Position numbers and translations under genes: made by a program | From: Siccirubricoccus sp. G192 | GTDB lineage: Bacteria > Pseudomonadota > Alphaproteobacteria > Acetobacterales > Acetobacteraceae | Assembly (NCBI RefSeq): GCF_019084075.1 | Contig: NZ_JAHREN010000001.1 | Coordinates: forward strand, 3,507,501-3,571,500 | DNA length: 64,000 nt | Reading direction: 5' to 3' | The notes under the pieces: generated by a model | Database searches by the model: none | The model's input: the letters and a program-made list of their open reading frames with translations, nothing else | What the model was told of the DNA's origin: nothing | Shown: positions 18,381 to 25,618 of the stretch, piece by piece | Layout of the letters: each line of letters begins with the position of its first letter | Numbering within the stretch: the first letter of the stretch is position 1

Positions 18381-18403
18381 GACGGGCGGGAATGCACGCC
18401 TGG
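18366..18403 (+). repeat. Left terminal inverted repeat (IRL)
   Basis: This matches the reverse complement of 20423-20460 at 31 of 38 positions. Both inner ends read GCACGCCTGG and both outer parts read GGGTCAC. The first base is A where the right end has G. The target duplication TGGCG lies immediately outside at 18361-18365. The tadD stop codon (18378-18380) is inside this repeat. Confidence 0.9.
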
Positions 18404-18548
18404 CGGTACGGACTGCGAACGGGCCTTTCACTCCGTGAGCGGCGCGGCACGTTCGCCGTTGAATCCTCCGCGGTGTGACGTTCGTTACTGACGGCTGACC
18501 GGACCGGGCGTAGCCTGGGGTGGTCGACCCCTCGGCCACCTCCACCCC

Positions 18549-18597
18549 GGCCCGCGCGGCGGCGTCGCAGCGGCGCGGGCCGGTCTCCCTGGGAGAC
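18549..18597 (+). promoter_or_regulatory. Tandem dyads over the passenger-gene leader and RBS
   Basis: Two inverted repeats precede the passenger start at 18602. GGCCCGCGC (18549-18557) pairs with GCGCGGGCC (18573-18581). GTCTCCC (18583-18589) pairs with GGGAGAC (18591-18597). The second contains GGGAG, the only ribosome-binding site, 6 bases before the ATG. It could be an operator, or fold so that translation initiation is masked. Confidence 0.55.
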
Positions 18598-18601
18598 TCC
18601 G

Positions 18602-20140
18602 ATGCCACGTCCGTCAGCCGCCACCTGTTCCCGCCGACCTTCGGCCCCTATCTCCCGCCTCGCCCTCCTGGCCGGCATCTTGGCCGCGGCTGCCTGGACG
18701 GGGCCGGCGGCCCTGGCCGCCGCGACCTGGGATCACGCCCATGGCGACGCCGCCAATTCGGGCTTCGCCGGCGTTGCCACCCGGCCGGCACTCAGGGCTT
18801 CGGCGACGGTGCCGGGCCTCGGCTCGTTCGCGCCGGGAGCCGGGCCGGTGATCGGGCCGGACGGCACGGTCTATCTCGGCAACGAGCAGGGCGTGCTCTG
18901 GGCCCTGCACGCCGACGGCAGCTTCTACTGGAAGCAGCAGCTCGGCGCCGGGCAGTCGATCCAGGCTTCGCCGGTCGTGGACACCGACGGCTCGATCTAT
19001 GTCGTGGGCGAATACACCTACACCGATCACCGAGTCACCCCGGCGGTCAGGCGCACCGACTCGACTCTCTACCACATCGCGCCGACCGGCGGGGGGTTGT
19101 GGACCCGGCCATTCCCCGAGCACTTCACCGGCGTTCCCCAGGCCGCCAGCCGCGGCGCGACCAGCGCGCCGCCCAACATCTGGCGCAGTGGGTCGCAGGC
19201 CGCCATCATCGTCCCGGCCGCCTACAAGGTGCTGGGCGGCAGCATGGAGCTCTACCTCCTGGCCTTCCCGCCGGATGGAGGCCCCCCGCGCGAGCAGGCG
19301 GTGAGCTACCAGGCCCAGGCGCTAAACGCCGACGATGGCGGAATCCTCAGCACCGCCGGCTGCATCATCACCTTGTGCTTCCTTCACCCCGGGTTCCAAC
19401 CGACGGTGACCCCGCCCGCTCCGAGCGACAGCCTCCCCGCACACTACACCGCGCCCATGTCCGGCGTCGGGATCTTCACCTTCCCCGGCGGCGGCCTGCC
19501 CTGGGTGATCGTCAACGATCCGTGGCAGCAGACGATCGGCTATACCTTCTCGCCCGCGGGCGGCTTCACCGAGATGTTCCGGAAGACCGACCCGGCCCGC
19601 GGCTACGCCGCCTCTCCCATGCTGCTGCCGGACGGCCACAGCGTCACGGCCGCATCCGATGCCGACGCGAACAGCATCATCCCCGGCCACCTCGTCTTCA
19701 CCGGACCTAACGGCGCGAGCCTGCCGAACGTGGGCACCTCCTTCCCGCTCCTCGACACGCCCGCGCGGACCTCTGACCAGAGACTGGTCGTGACCAGCCA
19801 GAGCGGGGCTGTGATCTTTCTCCAGGGCACGACCGTGGTCGCCTCGGCCCAGCTCCCTGGGCAGACCATCGCCTCGCCGGCGGTCTCGCGCAGCCACGTG
19901 TTCGTCTCGACGGTGAGCTCGTTGCGCACGTTCAACGCGCTGACGATGACCGAGGTCGGCCGCTTGGACTGGGCGGGCGGCGGCCTCTCCGGCCCGGCGA
20001 TAGGGCCCTCCGGGCGCGTCTACGCGCTGGCCTCGAACACTCTTTACGTCTTCCCGGCGCCGCCCCTCCGCCCTTGCCCCACCTGCACGATCCAGCGCCC
20101 GCCTCGGCCCGCCGCGCGGGAATCGGCAGGAGCCCGGTGA
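18602..20140 (+). CDS. Secreted PQQ-like beta-propeller protein, transposon passenger
   Basis: A protein of 512 residues with a long signal peptide (hydrophobic core about 19-40, ending near AALAA). It has repeated propeller blades of the PQQ/quinoprotein-like type: GPVIGPDGTVYLGNEQGVLW, SPVVDTDGSIYVVGEYTY and GPAIGPSGRVYALASNTLYV. The opening WDHAHGDAANSGFAG is typical of such proteins. No clear quinone-binding dehydrogenase motif or heme site is seen, so it may be a structural or binding propeller, not an oxidase. It lies wholly inside the Tn3-type element and stops where the tnpA remnant begins (GTGA overlap). It is the only intact gene of the element; its role is unknown. Confidence 0.75.
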   Translation: MPRPSAATCSRRPSAPISRLALLAGILAAAAWTGPAALAAATWDHAHGDAANSGFAGVATRPALRASATVPGLGSFAPGAGPVIGPDGTVYLGNEQGVLWALHADGSFYWKQQLGAGQSIQASPVVDTDGSIYVVGEYTYTDHRVTPAVRRTDSTLYHIAPTGGGLWTRPFPEHFTGVPQAASRGATSAPPNIWRSGSQAAIIVPAAYKVLGGSMELYLLAFPPDGGPPREQAVSYQAQALNADDGGILSTAGCIITLCFLHPGFQPTVTPPAPSDSLPAHYTAPMSGVGIFTFPGGGLPWVIVNDPWQQTIGYTFSPAGGFTEMFRKTDPARGYAASPMLLPDGHSVTAASDADANSIIPGHLVFTGPNGASLPNVGTSFPLLDTPARTSDQRLVVTSQSGAVIFLQGTTVVASAQLPGQTIASPAVSRSHVFVSTVSSLRTFNALTMTEVGRLDWAGGGLSGPAIGPSGRVYALASNTLYVFPAPPLRPCPTCTIQRPPRPAARESAGAR

Positions 20141-20415
20141 GGGTGTCCCGGGCCGCGGCGCGCCTGCGCGACCGCACCGCCGAACTGCTCCAGCACCGGG
20201 CCAGCGGCCTCGCCCTGGTCACGGCCGCCATCACGCTGTGGAACAGCGTCTATCCCGGGCGGGCTCTGGACGCCCTGCGCCGCAGCGGCGAGATCATCCT
20301 CGACGCCTTGCGCGCCCACCCCGCCCCGCTCGGCTGGGAGCATATCAAGCTCACCGGCGACTACCTCTGTGGGGCGGACGGCACCCTTGGCCCCGACAGG
20401 TTCAGGCCGCTGCGG
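20137..20415 (+). pseudogene. 3' remnant of a Tn3-family transposase (tnpA)
   Basis: About 90 codons match the C-terminal end of Tn3-family transposases: LRDRTAELLQHRASGL, AAITLWNSVYPGRALDALRR and PLGWEHIKLTGDYL, ending RFRPLR. The first roughly 900 codons, including the DDE residues, are missing. The frame lacks its normal stop and continues across the element boundary. Its position just inside the right inverted repeat is where the end of tnpA lies in intact Tn3-family elements. It is non-functional and serves as a family marker. Confidence 0.88.
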
Positions 20416-20422
20416 GGTGCCG

Positions 20423-20460
20423 CCAGGCGTGCTCTCGCGCCCGTTCTTTGGGGTGACCCC
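20423..20460 (-). repeat. Right terminal inverted repeat (IRR)
   Basis: Read on the minus strand it begins GGGGTCACCCCAAAGAACGG and ends GCACGCCTGG. It matches the left end at 31 of 38 positions and the remembered Tn21 end at about 25 of 38, including GCAC-free gaps at the same spacing. TGGCG at 20461-20465 outside it repeats the left flank. Confidence 0.9.
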
Positions 20461-20764
20461 TGGCGGTTCCCGCGAGAAGGCGTGCGACGGTTGTCATGCC
20501 CACGCGGATGGAGAGCCGCGCCGCACGGGGGTGAGGAGCCGCCGGCTGCCGGAGCCCCGCCGGACTCCCAGGTGTCCGGCGGGAATTGCCAGGCCCACCG
20601 CTTCCTGGCCGGGGAGGATGATGGCGCAGCGGATGGGAATACCCCATCCTGCGTCTCATCTTCCGTTCTGGCAATATCCTGCCCGCCGGGAGGAGCCGGT
20701 GCCAGGGCAGCGCGGCTGGCCGCATGCGGCCCGATGCAAGCCGCTCCGGCTGCCCTGGCGCGTC
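20461..20764. terminator. Gene-free junction with hairpins between convergent genes
   Basis: There is no gene between the element and the convergent TPP-enzyme gene. The first 74 bases would be the lost end of tadD. CCCGCCGGAC (20556-20565) pairs exactly with GTCCGGCGGG (20574-20583). A second stem, CGCA plus GGATGGG with CCCATCC plus TGCG (20625-20653), is followed by a pyrimidine-rich tail on the plus strand. Both could end transcription of the tad operon or of the facing gene. Neither has a full T tract. Confidence 0.45.
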
Positions 20765-22529
20765 TCAGCGGATTCGCGGCACCGTTCGCCGCGGCGCCGG
20801 GTTGCGCGCCGCCTGCCCCGGGGCCGCGCCCGCCTCCGCGCCTTCCGCCGCGTGTCGCGCCTGCTCCCGCAGATCGGCGACGGTGGCGCGGTTGGTCACC
20901 TGCTCCGGGTTGGTCCGCACCTCGATGATGCTGGGCTTGCCGCTGGCCTGGGCGCGCCTGAAGGCGGGGACCAGATCCTCCGTGCGCTCCACCACCTCGC
21001 CATGGCCGCCGAAGCTCTCGATGAATTTGGCGAAGTCCGGATTGGTCAGCGCGGTGCCGGAGATGCGGCCGGGATAGGTCCGCTCCTGGTACATGCGGAT
21101 CGTGCCGTACATCTGGTTGTTGAAGACCATGATGATGGGGGCGACGGAATGGTGGAAGGCGGTGGCGATCTCCTGCCCCGTCATCAGGAAGCCGCCATCG
21201 CCGACGAAGCAGACCACGGTGCGCTCGGGATGCACGATCTTGGCGCCGATCGCGGCCGGCACGCCATAGCCCATGGCACCGTTCGTGGGGCCGAGGAAAT
21301 CCTGGCCCTCGCGCACATGCATGAAGCGGGTCGGCCAGGTGGCGAAATTGCCGGCATCGGTGGTGAAGATGGTGTCCGCCGGCAGGATGCGCTCCAGCTC
21401 CTGCAAGGCCACCGCGAGGTTCAGCGGGCCTTCGTACTCCGGCGCCTCCGCCTGGGCGAGCCGCGCCGCATGCAGCTCCCGCGTCCAGCCGGACCAGGCG
21501 GGCTTCGCCACCGGCTCCACCGCCCTGGCCGCCAGGGCGAAGGCATTCACGTCGCAGACCACGCCGAGCGCCGGGCGATAGACCCGGCCGATCTCGGACT
21601 GGTCGGGATGGACATGCACGATCGGCGTGGCGCCGGCCATGTCGAGCAGGGTGTAGCCCTGTGACACCGGCTCGCCGAAACGGGTGCCGATGGCCAGGAT
21701 CAGGTCGCTTTCCTTGGCCCGCGCCACCAGCGCCGCATCGGCGCCGACGCCGAGATCCCCGGCGAAATTCGGCGAGGTGCCGTCGAACAGCCCCTGGCGG
21801 CGGAAGGACACGGCCACGGGCAGGTCATTGGCCAGCAGGAAGTCGCGGATCGCCGCCCTGCCCTCCGGGGTCCAGCGGCTGCCGCCCAGCACCGCCAGCG
21901 GCCGCTGCGCGCGGGCCAGCATCGCCATCATCTGCGGCACGGCCTCAGGCGAGGGATGCGGCGGCAGGACATGGGCCGGGCCGAGATCCGGCACCTCGGC
22001 CAGGCGCTTCTGCATCTCCTCGGAGATCGCCACCACCACAGGGCCGGGGCGGCCGCTGACCGCCACATCGAAGGCATGCGCCATCAGTTCGGGAATGCGT
22101 CGCGCATCATCGATCTGCGTCACCCATTTGGCGAGGGGGGGCGAACATCTTCCGGTAATCGACTTCCTGGAAGGTCTCGCGGTCGGTCTCCTCGACCGGG
22201 ATCTGGCCGACCAGCAGCACCATGGGCGTGCTGTCCTGCATCGCCACATGCACGCCGATGCTGGCATGGCAGGCGCCGGGGCCGCGGGTGACGATGGCGA
22301 CGCCGGGGCGGCCGGTCAGCTTGCCATAGGCTTCCGCCATGTGCACCGCGCCGGCCTCAAAGCGGCAGGTGACGAGCTGGATGCGGTTGCGCACGGCATA
22401 GAGGCCATCCAGCAGGTCGAGATAGCTCTCGCCGGGAACGGCGAAGCAATGCGTCACCCCTTGCGCCACCAGCGCATCCGCCAGCAGCTTGCCCCCGGTG
22501 CGCGCCTGCACCCGCCGGACCTCATTCAT
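20765..22529 (-). CDS. Thiamine-diphosphate enzyme, acetolactate synthase large-subunit-like (apparent frameshift)
   Basis: About 587 residues after correction. The N-terminal PYR domain carries the catalytic Glu in CRFEAGAVHMAEAYGKLTGR. A central domain (PLAVLGGSRWTPEGR) is followed by a C-terminal PP domain with the metal/ThDP motif VGDGGFLMTGQEIATAFHHS ending at NN. The frame breaks at seven G (22135-22141); six give KMFAPLAKWVTQIDD. There is no small regulatory subunit gene nearby, so this is probably a catabolic ALS-like decarboxylase or carboligase and not the biosynthetic IlvB. Sulfoacetaldehyde or oxalyl-CoA type activity cannot be excluded. ATG 22529 has GGGAGGA upstream. An 11-bp dyad lies in its leader. 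Confidence 0.8.
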
Positions 22530-22584
22530 GAACCATCCTCCCGCCGCAACATCCGTGATGCGGCGCAGGATAGTCCAACGGCGT

Positions 22585-22616
22585 CCTGACGGGAAACGCG
22601 TGCGCTTCCCGTCAGG
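22585..22616. promoter_or_regulatory. Perfect 11-bp dyad in the TPP-enzyme leader
   Basis: CCTGACGGGAA (22585-22595) is exactly complementary to TTCCCGTCAGG (22606-22616) around a 10-base loop. It lies 56 bases before the start of the leftward TPP-enzyme gene, with no T tract on either side. An operator or a leader stem is likely. Confidence 0.6.
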
Positions 22617-22638
22617 GCAGCAAAGTTGGCCGTCCCTG

Positions 22639-22677
22639 AAAAGGTTGGGCCACAGCCTGGAAGGCTGTGGTCCAACC
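22639..22677 (-). terminator. Intrinsic terminator of the oppFD unit
   Basis: On the minus strand GGTTGGACCACAGCC pairs over 15 bases (one G-U) with GGCTGTGGCCCAACC around a five-base loop, followed by TTTT. It lies 32 bases after the stop of the ABC ATPase gene and ends that operon before the TPP-enzyme gene. Confidence 0.9.
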
Positions 22678-22708
22678 CTCCGCCCGGGGGCGCGTCACGC
22701 CGCCCTGG

Positions 22709-23720
22709 TCAGGCTGCGCCGGCCACCTTGATGCAGCGCGCCATGCGACCCGGAACCGGGCGGCGCGGGGCGGGCACGCCATCGAGGCAGGCGGGCTCGG
22801 CCAGGCTGCAACGGGGGGCGAAGGCGCAGCCCGTGGGCAGGGTCTCCAGGCCGGGCGGCGCGCCGGGGATGGTGGTGAGGCGCTGGCCGCGCAGCCCGGC
22901 ATGGACGGTGGCACCAAGCAGCCCGCGCGGATAGGGGTGCAGCGGCGCGGCCATCATGGCGCCCACCGGCCCCTCCTCCACCACCTTGCCGGCATACATC
23001 ACCGCCACCCTATCCGCGATCTCGCCGGCCACGCCGAGGTCATGGGTGACGAAGATCACCCCCATGCCCAGCTGTTCCTGCAGGCTCCGCAGCAGCAGCA
23101 GCACCTGGATCTGCACCGTGGCGTCGAGCGCGGTGGTGGGCTCGTCGGCCAGCAGCAGCTTCGGCCGGCAGGCCAGCGCCACGGCGATCATGGCGCGCTG
23201 GCGCAGCCCGCCCGAGAGTTCATGCGGATAGGCGTCGAGCCGCCGCCTGGCCGAGGGGATCTGCACCAGTTCCAGCAATTCCAGGGCGCGCGCATTGGCG
23301 GCGGCGCGCGAGGCCCCCCTCATGCCGCTGCACCGTCTCGGCGATCTGGCGGCCGATGGTGAAGACCGGGTCGAGCGCCGTCATCGGCTCCTGGAAGATC
23401 ATCGCCACGTCGCTGCCGCGGAAGTCCTGGAGCTGGCCCTCATCCATCGCCTGCACGTCGCGGCCGGCAACCTCGATCGCGCCCTCGACGCGCGCCGTCC
23501 TCGGCAGCAGCTTCATCAGCGCCCGCAGCGTGACCGACTTGCCGGAACCGGACTCGCCCAGGATGCAGAGCACCTCGCCGGCGGCGAGGTCGATATCGAC
23601 GCCATTCACCGCATGCATGGTGGCGTCACGGGAGACGAAGCGCACATGCAGGTCGCGCACCCGGACCAGGGGTGTGGCCTGGGCGCCCGTGGCGGCGCGG
23701 CGGTCCAGGACTTCACTCAT
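22709..23720 (-). CDS. Dipeptide/oligopeptide ABC transporter ATPase, OppD/DppD type (apparent frameshift)
   Basis: About 336 residues. Walker [10 protein letters not shown]-loop [12 protein letters not shown], signature LSGGLRQR, Walker [13 protein letters not shown], switch THD and a C-terminal oligopeptide domain with a cysteine cluster ([18 protein letters not shown]) show the family. The frame breaks at six C (23314-23319); five join RHEG to [14 protein letters not shown]. It overlaps the upstream ATPase gene as ATGA. No permease or binding protein is adjacent, so this pair must serve a transporter encoded elsewhere or share permeases in the genome. Confidence 0.85.
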
Positions 23721-24784
23721 GCCGCGAGCCTCCCCGCCTGGGAATGTCCGCTGCCGGGCAGCGCCATGTGGCAGAAGGCTTCATGCCCGCCGCCGAGATC
23801 GGCCGCAACCGGTGCCCGTTCCGCGCAGACCGCCTCGGCGAAGGGGCAGCGGGTGCGGAAACGGCAGCCGGAGGGCGGGTTGATGGGGTTGGGCGGGTCG
23901 CCGGTCAGCGGCGGCTCCGTGCGCCGCTTCGCCGGATCCATGGAGGGGCGGCTGGCCAGCAGCGCCCGCGTATAGGGGTGCGCCGGCCGGCTGTAGATGG
24001 CCTCCACCGGCCCCTGCTCCGCCACCTGGCCGAGATACATCACCAGCACCCGGTCGCTGATATACTGCACCACGTTCAGGTCGTGGCTGATGAACACATA
24101 GGTGAGGCCGAATTTCTCCTTCAGATCCAGCAGCAGGTTCAACACCTGCGCCTCGACCGATTTGTCGAGCGCGGAGACCGGCTCGTCCAGCAATACCAGC
24201 CGCGGCTGCAGCGCCAGCGCGCGGGCGATGTTGATGCGCTGCCGCTGGCCGCCGGAGAGCTCATGCGGATAGCGCCGGGCGAATTGCGCCGGCGCGAGGC
24301 CGACCGCTTCCAGCAATTCATGCGCCCGCTCCCGCGCCTCCCTGGCGCCGAGGCCATGCACGCGCGGAGCGAAGGCGATGGTGTCCTGGATGGGCAGGCG
24401 GGGGTTGAGCGAGGCGTAGCTGTCCTGGAACACCATCTGCACCTGGCGGCGATAGTCGCGCAGCGCCAGGCCGCCGGTCCCGGCGCTCTGCCCCACCGCC
24501 TCGCCGTCGAAGACCATGCTGCCGGCATCCGGCTCCAGCAGCCGCATCAGCAGCCGCGCGGTGGTGGACTTGCCGCAGCCGGATTCGCCGACGATGCCGA
24601 GCGTCTCCCCCTTCTGCACCGAGAAGGAGATGCCATCCACCGCGCGCACCGTGGCGACGGCGGCGCCGAACAAGCCGCCGCGTATGGGGAAATGCTTCTT
24701 CAGGCCGTTCAGCAGCAGCAGCGGCTGGGCGGGGCCGCCGCGATCCGGGGAGCTGGTCATGGGGCGCATCTTGGCATGGCTCAT
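23717..24784 (-). CDS. Dipeptide/oligopeptide ABC transporter ATPase, OppF/DppF type
   Basis: About 355 residues. Walker [11 protein letters not shown]-loop VFQDSYASLNPR, signature LSGGQRQR, Walker B LVLLDEPVSALD and switch SHD are complete. The C-terminal cysteine-containing domain (GCRFRTRCPFAEAVC) marks the oligopeptide branch. ATG 24784, 24769 and 24760 are all possible; none has a strong ribosome-binding site, and translations longer than 24784 are unlike the family. It is the first gene of the oppFD unit that ends at the terminator at 22639. Confidence 0.85.
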   Translation of the reverse strand: MSHAKMRPMTSSPDRGGPAQPLLLLNGLKKHFPIRGGLFGAAVATVRAVDGISFSVQKGETLGIVGESGCGKSTTARLLMRLLEPDAGSMVFDGEAVGQSAGTGGLALRDYRRQVQMVFQDSYASLNPRLPIQDTIAFAPRVHGLGAREARERAHELLEAVGLAPAQFARRYPHELSGGQRQRINIARALALQPRLVLLDEPVSALDKSVEAQVLNLLLDLKEKFGLTYVFISHDLNVVQYISDRVLVMYLGQVAEQGPVEAIYSRPAHPYTRALLASRPSMDPAKRRTEPPLTGDPPNPINPPSGCRFRTRCPFAEAVCAERAPVAADLGGGHEAFCHMALPGSGHSQAGRLAA

Positions 24785-24930
24785 GGGAAAAAGGCAGCAA
24801 GCGCCGTGCCAGCGCCGCCGTGCAGCATCGCAGGGATCAGGCGCCCTGGCCTGCCCGCTTCCTGGGCAGGGCCCCTTCCCCGCCGCCCTGCCCCGCGCCA
24901 TTCTGCCCGCCGCAAAGAAGGATCCGAGCG

Positions 24931-25185
24931 ATGCGAGCCATCTTCGTCATGGTGAAATGCGAGATGGGCCAAGCCTACCGGGTGGCCCGCGACATGGCCG
25001 ATGGAATCGAGGAATTGTCGGAGATGCACTCCATCTCCGGCCAATACGACCTCATGGGGAAATTCTACCTGGAGCCGGACCAGGATATCGGCCTCTTCGT
25101 GGTGGAGAAGCTACAGACCGTGCCGGGCGTGAAGGATACCTACACCTTGCAGACCTTCAACGCCTTCTCCGGCGCGCGCAGATAG
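24931..25185 (+). CDS. Stand-alone Lrp/AsnC ligand-binding (RAM) domain protein
   Basis: A protein of 84 residues that corresponds to the C-terminal effector domain of Lrp/AsnC regulators without the helix-turn-helix: VKCEMGQAYRVARDMADGIE, then SGQYDLMGKFYL and VPGVKDTYTLQTFNAF. Such RAM-only proteins form amino-acid-binding oligomers and may modulate full-length Lrp proteins. AAGGA precedes ATG 24931 by about 9 bases. The gene diverges from oppF, so control by amino-acid supply is conceivable but unproven. Confidence 0.8.
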   Translation: MRAIFVMVKCEMGQAYRVARDMADGIEELSEMHSISGQYDLMGKFYLEPDQDIGLFVVEKLQTVPGVKDTYTLQTFNAFSGARR

Positions 25186-25331
25186 GCGCGCCGGGGGCAA
25201 CGCCTTCCTGATGCGGGAAAATCCCGTGGAGGTTGCCGCGAAGCCACCATCTTTCTGCCTCCGCGCGCCCTGAAATCGCCGAAGGGTCGCCGCAAGCCTG
25301 CGTGATGCTGGGGTTCAAGGAGAACTCCAGC

Positions 25332-25607
25332 ATGAGACGCATCCTCGCCGCCCTTGCCCTTTCCGGCGCCCTGGTGCTCGGCGGCTGCCAGAATCCGGAT
25401 GGCTCCACGAATTGGGGCAATACGCTGCTGCTCGGCGCCGGCGTCGGTGCGGCCGCGGCGCTGGTTGCCGGCGCGGCCTCGGATAGCGGCAAGCCACGCT
25501 ACTACTCGCAGAACTACCGGCAGGCACCCGGCTATGCACGGGGCGGCTATTACGCGCCGCCCCCGGCCTATGGCTATGGCCGGCCGCGCTACTACCGGGG
25601 CTGGTGA
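25332..25607 (+). CDS. Small lipoprotein with Tyr/Gly/Pro-rich tail
   Basis: A protein of 91 residues. A signal peptide ends in the lipobox LVLGGC, followed by a short hydrophobic Gly/Ala stretch (LLLGAGVGAAAALVAGAA, about 33-50). The repetitive tail is rich in Tyr, Gly, Pro and Arg (GGYYAPPPAYGYGRPRYYRG). AAGGAGA lies ahead of ATG 25332. It is probably tethered to the envelope, with a tail of the kind that binds polyanions. No defined function is recognised. Confidence 0.72.
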   Translation: MRRILAALALSGALVLGGCQNPDGSTNWGNTLLLGAGVGAAAALVAGAASDSGKPRYYSQNYRQAPGYARGGYYAPPPAYGYGRPRYYRGW

Positions 25608-25618
25608 GCGGCCCGGCC

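Larger units (their letters stand above)
18366..20460 (+). mobile_element. Non-autonomous Tn3-family element with passenger gene
   Basis: An element of 2,095 bp bounded by 38-bp terminal inverted repeats (18366-18403 and 20423-20460, 31 of 38 positions identical) and flanked on both sides by the 5-bp direct repeat TGGCG (18361-18365, 20461-20465). A 5-bp duplication and 38-bp ends are diagnostic of the Tn3 family. The right end resembles the Tn21-type end as I remember it. Inside are a secreted beta-propeller gene and the last 90 or so codons of a tnpA. No resolvase or complete transposase is present, so it would need transposase in trans. It sits in the 3' end of tadD. Confidence 0.9.

Noticed and set aside
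18517..18531. GGGGTGGTCGACCCC as the left end of the transposon
   Set aside because: It shares only GGGGT with the right end and has no flanking duplication matching TGGCG. The repeat at 18366 fits far better.
20765..22529. Naming the ThDP enzyme ilvB or gcl
   Set aside because: No ilvN is adjacent and hyi-glxR lies 35 kb away. Motifs visible to me do not separate acetolactate synthase, glyoxylate carboligase and related decarboxylases.
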